Part shown: one piece after another, positions 12,901-20,424 of the stretch
Numbering within the stretch: the first letter of the stretch is position 1
Layout: each line of letters begins with the position of its first letter
Assembly (NCBI GenBank): GCA_033675265.1
Contig: JAUJYZ010000152.1
Span: 1-64,000, forward strand
Source: Actinostola sp. cb2023
Taxonomy: Eukaryota; Cnidaria; Anthozoa; Actiniaria; Actinostolidae
Length of the DNA: 64,000 bases
Direction: 5' to 3'
Notes under the pieces: generated by a model
What the model was told of the DNA's origin: nothing
Databases searched by the model: none
Seen by the model: only the letters and a program-made list of their open reading frames with translations
Position numbers and translations under genes: made by a program

Positions 12901-15900
12901 CATACTTTCAATTAAAACTCCCTTATCCTAAATAATTGGAAATAAACTTAATAAATGTGATGACCATTCTGAAAATTATTAGTCATTTAATTTAATTATA
13001 TTAACTATTTAACAATATTGCAGTTTAAACTCAAATATGATTTGCTCAAGATCAGCAAGCTATTATACATGCAAAAAATGAGAAAGTTAATAAATGAAAT
13101 CTGGGGAAATGTTGTTAGACTGCTGATGAGGTCAAATCAAAGTAACAGGAATAACTTTCTTGTGCACAAGCAGAACACAACCACAAGCAGAACATTAGAG
13201 AAAAGTGTGGAACAAATACTTTTATTGGTACTCCAGATTCATTTGTTATAATTTACTGTAGACTCAGAACAATGTTGATACAGAGAGCAGACGTCACGTC
13301 GGCCATGCATGCATGATACACTGCACTTGCAGAGTAAACATAAATGTGTAGATAATCATGTACTGTACTTACTTGTGGACACAGAGGACACGAGGTGCCA
13401 TCATGAAGTTGATGGTCTAAGCTGTGCAGGTTATATAGTTGGTGATAAAAGTATCTGAGAATACATTAATTTATACTACTGCAATCAATATTAAAATGAC
13501 ATGTGTAGAAACTTAAAGTCACTAATATGTAATAGATACAATATGAGCGGCCGCGATCGCTCCTTGGTCACACTTTCGGACCGTCGTTCAAATGTGTGGG
13601 ATGTTTTTTAGAGTATTAGTAGTATCTACAGGTGCGCATGTGTGACTCAGGCATTAGAAGCAACACAATACTGCTATGTTTGTGTTTTCCTTGCTGTTTT
13701 CTTACTGAAATCATCCGAAAATGTATTGTTTTGGAAGATCGTTTTTGAAGCTGTCCAACTGAACTCGCAGATTGTGTTTTATCTGGTCTAAAACCACTCG
13801 GTTTTGCCTCCTGGTTTTAAACCCGATAAAACACTCCTGCTCGTTTATTAAACAGTACATCATAAAAGTCATGGTAGGATTTTTAGATCATATCATTTTG
13901 TATTATTATTATTATTATTTTAATATTTTAATCATGGTGATTACATAGGGATATTTTAATGGTGTATATAGAAACTCGGGTGGTGGTACATGTATAATAG
14001 TAAACTAGAACACATGACACAATAATAAAGTTATTATTATTATTGACTGATTTAGTTTCATGTTTCCTTTTCAATACTTTTAATCTGTCTGTTTTTTTAT
14101 CTTAATTCCATGATTAATGCCATTAATTTGTAATTATTAGTTTTAAACATGCAATATGGACACTTAAATTAATTACAGGGCCCTATTACATGTACATGCA
14201 TTAATTATTGCATACAGTAAAAACCCGCATAAAAGAACCCCTATTTTTCCAAGTCAGGCTGAAATGGTTCTTATATATTGGGTGTCTAGTGAGAAATCAG
14301 GCTGAATAGGTTCTTATTTACAGGGCAAAAAAAAACAATAATTATTGTTCCTGATACAGTATGGTGTATTTCCTTACAATTTGTTTTAATTAGTGAACTA
14401 TTGACCCTGAAAGGTCTAATATTCACACTAAACAAATTAACAACCCAACTGTATAGTAAATATAATATTTCTGCATATTCAGCACCGACAGTACCTGTGT
14501 GTTCTGAGCTTTAGTCATTTTTCACATAAGAACCTGCTTGATTTGTCAGGCTGAACTGGTTCTTATATATCGGATGTTTAATTAGCTAAATTTCAGCCTG
14601 GAGGTTCTTAATCTGCAGTTTCTTATACATTGTATGCGGGTTTTTACTGTATTAATAAATTATTGTCATCATCAAACTTATTAATAATTCATGAGCAACT
14701 GGTCCAACCAGGTTAAATGTCCAATCGGGTCACATGCATTGATCTTAATACAATGTACCGGGTTAAGATGCTAATTAATAAAACAAATAGTGTCTTTATT
14801 GATCACTGATACAGACCTAATGTTTTAGTTCTTTATCAGTGATAAATATTTAGGTAAATTGGGATGGAGTTAATTGATAAGCTACTTACTCAAATCCTTT
14901 AAAAAAATACTTCACTGAATTTTAATCATTCTGTATGATTTAATAATTTAATAATAATAATCTAGAATTTGATTCTACAAACTTCACAAATATACCTGTA
15001 TTCCTCAAAACAACCAGAGTTTAGAATTGCATAAATGGATGCTGTCTATAACAAAACAGATTCAAAATAATTAATCTTAGTTGTTTTACTGTAACTCAGA
15101 GAGTACAAGTATATACAGTACATACAGTACATACCGGTAACAATACAAGACCAATCAATTGATGTCAATGGACAATTATTAATTTTATTAATGAAAGTAA
15201 TTAATTAAAACATACCAATTTAGGCATAAGACTATGTCTAGTCAATTCAAGCACTTCAGTCATCTCATTTAGAGAGACTTTACAATGGATGAACATCACT
15301 CTGGCCAGTTCCATTAAATCAAGTCGGAAAGCACAGGTTGGCTTGTCTGGGGAGCCTGGCCATAAACCATACCTAAGTAAAGTGACTGAGACTTTTTCGC
15401 AGGAATAAATCTCAATTTGTTTGAAGTGATGATTACCTAAAAATTATAAAAGTAATGTTGTACATCTAACTAATTTAATATTGAACAAATATTGGATGCA
15501 TGAGGCTGAGAATGAGGAATAAAAAATATTTTTGCACATGTAAGAAAAGTGTTTTTATTCCCCATATACATATATACCTGTATATTGTGAGAATTAATGA
15601 AATGGTTCTACCTTGAATATCTATGACAGTTATTTCTCTTGTCTCTTTGGTGCAATGGCAGTTTTGGGTGTGTGGTAATGATATGGCAGTTTCATGACAT
15701 TACTGGTATGCAGCATCACAAATGGAACAAATGTCCCCTCCTATAAATATACAACGAGCATGATTGTAATCTTTCAACCTTGATTTATCAGTATATTTTT
15801 CTAGCATGATTGCATTCTTATTCTTATTCTTTTTAGAGGTAATCAGACGGTTTCGAGTTCAATTTGGAAATATTTTGCACATGTATTTTAAAAAGAGTAT

Positions 15901-17536
15901 CAAGATTGCATGAGCCTGTATGCAAGCATACGTCAGCGCAAGGTAATCCAAATTGAATAAGAAATCGTATGATTACCAATTAATGATATTGCACTACAGC
16001 ACAAATTACTGTGGGGGGGAGGGATACGTTATACGGGTATGTGCCGCAGGATAGGGTATGGTTTTTGAGCTCCCAGGTCTGGGGTAGGGTATCATTTTTT
16101 GCCTTTTTAGGCTGGGATCGGGTGCGTTTTGGTCTGGTATAGGGTATGGTTTCCGCAATAATGCCACTATCAGTCGCTATCAGTTTACATATCCCTTTAG
16201 CACGCTTTCAATCTGGGATAGGGTATACATTTTTTAGCTTTAGTCTGGAATAGGGTATACATTTTTAAGCTTTAGTCTGGAATAGGGTATGGAAAATCAA
16301 AATTTTAGGTCTGGGATAGGGTCAGGATTCAGTGAAGTGTCCGCGGCACACCCCTACCCAAAAATACCCTTAGTGCTTCCCCCCCCCCCCCCCCCCAGTT
16401 TACAATCTGTAAAACTGTCTAGGATCCCAAATTGTATACATTTCCTGGCGTAAGCAATCGATAAAACTGATGATCGATTAAACAATCGATATCAATTAAT
16501 CGATTGATAGAGTGCAAACCATATGTCCGTGAAACAGTACTAACTAATTAGTACTAAATAGCACTGATGAAACAATAGAGATAACACTATTTAGTACTAT
16601 TTAGTAATAGTACTGTTTCACGGACATATGGTTTGCACTCTATTGATCATCGATAGGTAATCGATGGAGTAGCTGCCAATCGATGCCAATCGATATCAAT
16701 TGATGAGGACAAAATTTGTGACCTATCGAATGACTGATACCAATCAAATTAACTAATTTTATCGATTGATATCGATTTATCGATTGCATTTCCGATCATC
16801 GATTTTATCGATTGCATACGCCGGTTTATACGTCTGATCATGCAATTACACAACAAGACTTTATTGAAGGCTAGTAGAGACTGCGTTGGTGTAATAACAA
16901 TATTATCAACAAGTGTGTAGAATGAAACTTTAAACATGACACACTGTATTACAGTATAAAAGCATATTTATTAAGCACAGTTAATCCCTTTAACTAAGTA
17001 TTAACGTCCAAAACGTCAGTAAATTTAGAGTTTTTTTTATCACACGGTGTTTTAAAGTCTCATTCTACACACTTGTTTATTGAAGGCGTTATATCTTAAT
17101 TTACCTTCCAGAGTTCAGGGGTATGGTAGTGGTTCATCTTGGAGTGAAGATCCAAACAGCAGGCAGAGCAGGTGAAGATTTGTGGCCCACATTGAAGGCA
17201 TCGTACCACTGCCAGATTTCCTTTGCAAATGCAGCAGATTGCATTAGGAGGGAGATGGCATTCCCCGGTGAAAGCCGACAATACTTGTTCCCGAATGGCT
17301 TCCCAATTGTTGGATGATGAAATCATCCGGATTTCATGCTGGGATGAAACGTTTTGACTGATCGCTGATGCATCTTCGCCTTCGGCTTCGGCCGTCATGG
17401 ATATGTCCTTGTTCTCGACTTCTCCACTTCTCACGTGCACGTCTCTGTTTACCGTCACAGGAATTGACACGGCTTTTTTCTTCGAATGTCTAGAATGCAC
17501 TCTCGTTGTTAATTTGGCCTGTTTAAAGCGCTTCAT
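6401..17536 (-). CDS. KDZ-type transposase gene, 16 exons
   Basis: Predicted nuclear DNA transposase of the Kyakuja-Dileera-Zisupton superfamily, about 900 residues. Sixteen exons chain on GT-AG junctions, and every junction keeps phase except exon 2. In order: a Cys/His cluster (exon 1, about residues 95-140), a CxC2-like module with CEKVSVTLLRYGLWP (exon 3), CPLCP (exon 5), the DACFGL strand with GTGYG (exon 6), ECSTFHAG (exon 7), MYDIAC (exon 8), IPIFHCYGHKAACQ (exon 9), LTDGEGTERLWS (exon 10), a coiled coil (exons 11-15) and an acidic Ser-rich tail. The Asp/Asp/Glu in exons 6, 8 and 10 fit an RNase-H-fold transposase core. The start at 17536 is chosen because the upstream in-frame Met (17701) adds an unlike segment. 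It could be an intron-rich transposon copy or a domesticated gene; no terminal repeats were found. Exon 2 carries a one-base frame break. Confidence 0.85.
7172..7359 (-). CDS. KDZ transposase exon 15: basic helical segment
   Basis: Acceptor CATTTTAG|AGTTGG, donor TGCTG|GTAATA. Encodes IEKAHGIRKRWSVLSQPF and KEQLWKKKRTQCILQMH. Typical C-terminal helical segment of KDZ proteins. Confidence 0.8.
7492..7560 (-). CDS. KDZ transposase exon 14
   Basis: Acceptor TTCTACAG|GAATGA, donor GAAAA|GTAAGG. Encodes NEMATVTEDNSETIPQLRKK. It lies 1.75 kb from exon 13 across the MITE-filled intron and still joins in phase. Confidence 0.75.
8031..8207. mobile_element. Foldback MITE (177 bp) in KDZ intron 13
   Basis: Two arms of about 75 bp, both beginning ATAGACCTCTTTAGCTT and containing AATTGCCCATTTCAA and ATGTGATGTAAACATG, face each other across a short AT centre. 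No coding capacity. Confidence 0.9.
8357..8484. repeat. 18-bp minisatellite (ATTAAGCCCCCTCCCTCT)
   Basis: About seven units with minor changes. One strand is almost pure pyrimidine between the ATTAAG words. It lies between two MITEs in intron 13. Confidence 0.92.
8628..9089. mobile_element. TTAA-flanked MITE with 143-bp inverted arms
   Basis: TTAA at 8628-8631 and 9086-9089 flank arms that start AGTGCCTATAACCCC. The arms (8632-8774 and 8943-9085) match over about 143 bp with a few mismatches. The TTAA target suggests mobilisation by a piggyBac-type transposase. The centre (about 170 bp) has no ORF. Confidence 0.88.
9124..9189. repeat. Short hairpin element
   Basis: GAATAGCGG with GAATATTTACC is inverted as GGTAAATATTC with CCGCTATTC. 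Similar to the hairpin at 603-664. Confidence 0.7.
9312..9372 (-). CDS. KDZ transposase exon 13
   Basis: Acceptor TCTTTCAG|GACCTC, donor TTGAG|GTAATA. Encodes PQNSWDEHYADLLLQHNQL. Phase 1 in, phase 2 out. Confidence 0.75.
9527..9598 (-). CDS. KDZ transposase exon 12: coiled coil
   Basis: Acceptor CATTTCAG|TTGTAT, donor AGAAG|GTGTGT. Encodes ESAMEDLMAQELEELNSKKE, strongly helical. Phase 1 in and out. Confidence 0.78.
9888..9983 (-). CDS. KDZ transposase exon 11: coiled coil
   Basis: Acceptor TTTGAAAG|GTTGTA, donor CACGT|GTAAGT. Encodes RALDLREKACKELQELTMSL, start of the C-terminal helical region. Found by phase continuity and lack of stops. Confidence 0.78.
10174..10354 (-). CDS. KDZ transposase exon 10: DGEGTERLWS catalytic Glu block
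   Basis: Acceptor TTTTACAG|GTGAAA, donor CAAG|GTACTG. Encodes KFSPRRTKLLGLTDGEGTER followed by LWSFLREYSRITKEM and RTDVLTDGLIHYG. The Glu in DGEGTERLW is the likely third catalytic residue. Confidence 0.9.
10788..10871 (-). CDS. KDZ transposase exon 9: FHCYGH motif
   Basis: Acceptor TTTTTTCAG|AAAAAT, donor TGTCAA|GTAAGT. Encodes 28 residues including VPLTIPIFHCYGHKAACQ, the His/Cys-rich motif that follows the MYDIAC strand in KDZ transposases. Confidence 0.88.
10978..11092 (-). CDS. KDZ transposase exon 8: MYDIAC strand
   Basis: Acceptor CTTACAG|GATTTC, donor ATCAAG|GTACAT. Encodes SYSVYECKRILEGV then NITVIIMYDIACILASHIK. The Asp of MYDIAC is the likely second catalytic residue. Confidence 0.88.
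11283..11545. repeat. Degenerate GGCGCTTATT-type repeat in KDZ intron 7
   Basis: Variants of GGCGCTTATT, GGGCAGTG and GTGTTTAAT recur several times, including CGCCGCTTATTTTGGGG and GTGGCGCTTATTCGAGG. It appears to be a decayed tandem or MITE-derived repeat. Confidence 0.55.
11938..12083 (-). CDS. KDZ transposase exon 7
   Basis: Acceptor TTTTGGAG|GAGTGC, donor GAAAG|GTAATG. Encodes ECSTFHAGEVSSSLRSKGK, LDEKAVFGRVCRHDYP and FLNIKYGE, all conserved KDZ blocks. Out phase 2. Confidence 0.88.
12264..12444. mobile_element. TA-flanked MITE (177 bp) in KDZ intron 6
   Basis: Inverted arms starting GTCGACTCGCGTCCATTCG on the left and their complement on the right, about 55 bp each, containing GTTATAGAC and ACTCGAGAAAATA. 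TA at 12264-12265 and 12443-12444. Next to it a GTGCAGCCCATGGGGAAATA repeat occurs twice (about 12472 and 12582). Confidence 0.85.
12742..12927 (-). CDS. KDZ transposase exon 6: first catalytic strand
   Basis: Acceptor ATTTAG|GATAAG, donor AATGAG|GTAAAC. Encodes LIESMDACFGLYRKKAKGTG and ADQADVDNFVDTY. The Asp in MDACFGL is the likely first catalytic residue. Phase 0 at both ends. Confidence 0.88.
13373..13454 (-). CDS. KDZ transposase exon 5: CPLCP knuckle
   Basis: Acceptor TATTCTCAG|ATACTT, donor CCACAA|GTAAGT. Encodes FYHQLYNLHSLDHQLHDG followed by TSCPLCPQ. The CxxC just before the catalytic domain is expected in this family. Confidence 0.85.
14213..14651. mobile_element. Tc1/mariner-type MITE (435 bp) in KDZ intron 4
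   Basis: TA at 14213-14214 and 14650-14651 flank a 17-bp terminal repeat CAGTAAAAACCCGCATA. Inside, GGTTCTTAT recurs four times in both orientations, always after an AGGCTGAA-like word. The ends and TA target match non-autonomous Tc1/mariner elements. Confidence 0.85.
14996..15045 (-). CDS. KDZ transposase exon 4
   Basis: A 50-bp exon, acceptor TTGTTATAG|ACAGCA, donor TACAG|GTATA. Encodes TASIYAILNSGCFEEY. Identified because it closes the phase between exons 3 and 5. Confidence 0.8.
15216..15436 (-). CDS. KDZ transposase exon 3: CxC2-like domain
   Basis: Acceptor TTTTTAG|GTAATC, donor TTG|GTATG. Encodes HHFKQIEIYSCEKVSVTLL then RYGLWPGSP and AFRLDLMEL, the most recognisable CxC2/KDZ block. 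No stop in 73 codons. Phase 1 in, phase 0 out. Confidence 0.88.
15613..15740 (-). CDS. KDZ transposase exon 2 (contains a frame break)
   Basis: The acceptor TTTATAG|GAGGGG joins exon 1 in phase and gives EGTFVP after the PELWK of exon 1. The end of the exon reads NCHCTKETREITVIDIQ in another frame and joins exon 3 (GNHHFKQI) through CAAG|GTAGAA. The exon is 128 bp where 127 or 130 is needed. So one base is extra, or two are missing, in the middle. This is either a disabling mutation or an assembly error. Confidence 0.7.
15838..15977. mobile_element. Foldback element, GTAATCA...CGGTTTCGAGTTCAATTTGG family, copy 1
   Basis: The left end GGTAATCAGACGGTTTCGAG and right end TCGTATGATTACC are inverted relatives. 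The same ends occur in the more palindromic copy at 25816-25977. Confidence 0.7.
16013..16396. repeat. GGGATAGGGTATGG minisatellite and poly-C tract
   Basis: TCTGGGATAGGGTATGGTTT-like units recur about eight times, with intervening AAGCTTTAG words, ending in a run of about 17 C (16380-16396). No coding potential. Confidence 0.85.
16455..16817. repeat. ATCGAT-rich block
   Basis: The hexamer ATCGAT occurs 13 times in about 360 bp, often as AATCGAT or ATCGATT, on both sides of the 137-bp MITE that interrupts it. Probably a degenerate short tandem repeat; a regulatory role is possible but unsupported. Confidence 0.7.
16507..16643. mobile_element. Foldback MITE (137 bp)
   Basis: Arms ATAGAGTGCAAACCATATG, then TCCGTGAAACAGTACTA and AGTACTAAATAG, are inverted almost perfectly around GAAACAATAGAGA. 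Inserted in the ATCGAT block. Confidence 0.9.
17105..17536 (-). CDS. KDZ transposase exon 1: basic N-terminus and Cys/His cluster
   Basis: Starts MKRFKQAKL, then a basic stretch and an acidic Ser-rich linker. Ends in a zinc-binding pattern with CCICKG, CLQCG, CSACC, LHSK and NHYHTPELWK, the signature N-terminal cluster of KDZ transposases. The donor AAG|GTAAAT at 17104 leaves phase 0. The open frame extends upstream to a Met at 17701, which cannot be excluded as the start. Confidence 0.82.
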
Positions 17537-17956
17537 GTTAATTTTGTGAAAAATGATCACGACTTTTTCAAATCGCCGCCGGCTCGCAGAGAAAACACGA
17601 CAAGCGGATGCATGAACTGCTCTGATTGGTCGAGATATAGCCAGCAGGCCAGGTTTCCAAATGAGATGACTGCGATGATAATCTAGACACGCTTGAACCA
17701 CTTTTCTAACTTTAGAAATGTACGCTTGAAGCGTTTTAGGAAATGTGAGAAGGGTGCCCCACCAGTATAATTTGAAGATATCTACATTGGTACTATATGG
17801 ATGAAGGTGATATTGATGCTATATACATTTACATTGTACATGTAGCTGTGACAGACATGTCATCTAAAGGAAAGAAAAAAAGAAGATTAAAAACAAGTTT
17901 TTGCAAGAAATCAATTTCTAATGAACATACCTTGTTAAAGTGGACAGTTGGATTGA
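17537..17956. other. 5' flank of the KDZ gene; no further gene seen
   Basis: The KDZ open frame continues to 17701 without stop, so part of this may be coding or 5' UTR. Beyond it no domain or promoter motif can be supported. The Helitron 3' side begins at about 17957. Confidence 0.4.
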
Positions 17957-17962
17957 TTAGGA

Positions 17963-18005
17963 GGCACCAATGAACTGGTGCCATTGGCAGTCCACAAGGG
18001 ACTGC
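17963..18005 (-). repeat. Two adjacent perfect hairpins, candidate Helitron 3' end
   Basis: GGCACCA-N6-TGGTGCC (17963-17982) and GCAGTCC-N5-GGACTGC (17987-18005), each with a 7-bp stem, lie 113 bp past the endonuclease stop. CTAA follows on the minus strand at 17957-17960. Helitrons end in a hairpin followed by CTRR, but the usual spacing is larger than the 2 nt seen here. Confidence 0.45.
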
Positions 18006-18117
18006 ATGATGGATATTATACATACAGTACATATTATATTTGTTGCTATTTTCAGTAGTTAACATTTCAAACAACATTGAGATCATCATGATAATAATAT
18101 TTTTATTCATGTTTTAC

Positions 18118-18765
18118 TTATGTGAAATTCATTATCAATTTGATAGCATCGTGATCAGAATAGTAAAGTGGAATTACAGAGTGTAGAATGGTTTGAAGCT
18201 TTATTGATTTTATATACACATGATCTAATAAACTTCCTGCAGAAACAAATGTAATGGTTTTATTTCATTATCATTAAAGTAGTTTATATTGAAATCACCA
18301 AGAATAATATCAATATCATAACGACTGAGAGTGTATCTGATACCTTCTACGTATTGTTCAATATTACAACTATGTTTCCTATACAAAAGCATGATTGTTT
18401 GTCGTATTTCATTAATACATGTATGCCTGTGGTTAATAAGGACAAATGTTATTGCATTTATGGCTGGAAAGTATTCATATTCTTTGATCTCAATATTGTT
18501 TCTGGGTACAGAGTGCTAAACTAGAGAATCTGTCTGAAACATGATCTTGCCTGTGCAGTGTAAATAGTTCTAAATTAGATCTAATATCATGATCATTGGT
18601 AGAAGGTAGAAGTTGTGTCTCTGTCAGTGCTATGACATCACTGTTGCATATCTTTGAATCAAATTTAATATCAATGCTGTGTTTTTTAAGAGATCTGATA
18701 TTAAGAAGGCTTATGATTAGTGTTGAACGGTTTTCGTTCATGATTTGATTAGAAATGGTGATGGG
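18118..18765 (-). pseudogene. Helitron EEP (apurinic-type) endonuclease domain, frameshifted
   Basis: After the helicase the frame continues into LLNIRSLKKHS (18676-18708) and SDVIALTETQLLP, the N-terminal part of an endonuclease/exonuclease/phosphatase fold. The ORF stops at 18490. Another frame then gives LGDFNINYF (GDFN at 18288-18299) and, after a further break, LLDHVYIK and YSDHDAIKL (SDH at 18151-18159). GDFN and SDH are conserved catalytic motifs of this fold. Its relatives are CR1-type retrotransposon endonucleases, captured by some Helitrons. At least two breaks exclude activity. Confidence 0.75.
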
Positions 18766-20424
18766 TGCAAGATTTCTTAGTCTTTCATATTTTTCATGTA
18801 CTCTAGCATTTGTTCTTACATGTTTGTGCTCAATTTCTCCAAGTATGTGAACGCCTTCTAATGTTTTTGCACGGCTTATTGCAACATATATTTGACCATA
18901 ATTGAAGCTCCTTTGCTTATTAAGATTGAAGCTAATAACAATTTTATCCAACGTCAGACCTTGAACTTTATGTACAGTTATTGCCCAGGCTAATGTAATA
19001 GGAAACTGTATTCTTTGTATTTCAGGCGATGAAGGTTTGCCAGGTCTTACTTTTATTTTTGCCAAGATGGGCTCTATAGGTACCTGAGCTTTGTGTTCTT
19101 TAGCAAACTGGTTATTTCCCTTATCAATCAAGGTTTTTCCTGCTTTATCATCATCAATGGTTTTTAAGTATTTGCATTGACATCTATTTTGACTACAAAA
19201 CCAATCTGTCCATTAATCAATCTGTCTGCAATGTCAATATTAGCTGTAAGCATCACTCTGGCTGTTTCTTTGACATTGACTTCAAAATCAAGTCCGCCTG
19301 TTTCCGACCTTCCTCTTGTCAGTACTCTATCAATATCTTGTTTTGTTACATTGGCAGGATATTGATCTGTGGCTTTCAGTTGAAACATGGGTTTAGGAAT
19401 TTGTTGTAATTTTGTATTGTTATGCTGATTTACTGGAATATTTTCAGCCCATATATGTAGAGCATCTGAGGGGTAATTATCATTTGATGGACTGATTGAT
19501 CTTGACTGAATACACTGGATATCCTGGTCAGTCTGGGATGCAGTTCTAAATCTATTCAAAAGTTCAGTAAATGACTGGTCATCTTTTTGTCTCATTATTT
19601 CTGTGAGTTCAATCATTTGAAAGACATGCCAAGGGTGATAAAGATTACAAGTTTCATTCGTATAGTTGTCAAAAACTAATTTTCTGCGGATTGGCGGTAG
19701 CTGATAAAAAATCACCAACAGCAAGTACACTTATGCCAGCAAACAATTGTGAGTTTGAAGTACCAAATATTTCCTTCAACCGTTGATGAATATGAAGCAG
19801 TGTAGTATTTGCGACCATTGATATCTCATCTATTATTATTAGTTTCAGTTCAGACAGTGATAATCTCATGTGTGTTCTTTTCTGGTCTGACATTGCAGGT
19901 AGAATATCGCCTGTATTCATAGGGATTGCTAGAGCAGTATTTATTGTAGTACCATCAATATTTATGGCTGCTACTCCAGTAGGTGCTGCTAGTAAGACGG
20001 TTGGTCTTTCAGGATTCATAGGGGCATATCTGAAGGTTTTTACTACAGTGTGATAGATAGTTTTAATCAAGTGGCTTTTTCCTGCACCAGCGCCCCCAGT
20101 TATAAATTGGTTGAATTTCTTCTGGCTTTAGGCTGTTCAGGTTTTTCATTTTAGTTCTACACCATGAAAGAACCATTTCATATGCTTGGCGTTGCATATT
20201 GTTTAAGGATCTAACTGATTCACGTAGATGGTCATCAGATATTTCTGTTGGTTGATTGTGCATTGATATTGCTGCTGCACCTGGATTGTTATTACTTTGA
20301 GAACCTGCAGCAAGCTGTGAAGGTATTTGTTCATTGAATGCCTCTTCGGGTAATGATTCATCTTGTCTCTCTGATTGCATGTCAGCATTTTCTTGGTCAT
20401 TAATAGGATCATATAATGAATGAC
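18766..20424 (-). pseudogene. Helitron Pif1-like helicase, several frameshifts
   Basis: SF1B helicase motifs in order on the minus strand: Walker A GGAGAGKS (about 20074-20098), LLAAPTGVAA, IIIDEISMV (about 19813-19839), AVGDF and YQLPPIRR, ELTEIMRQ, VMLTANID, then ITLAWAITVHKVQGLTL and YGQIYVAISRAK. Frames change near 20075, 19710 (a T run) and 19150, so the coding is split over four open segments. The order matches the C-terminal helicase of Helitron Rep/Hel proteins, which unwinds DNA during rolling-circle transposition. Confidence 0.85.
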
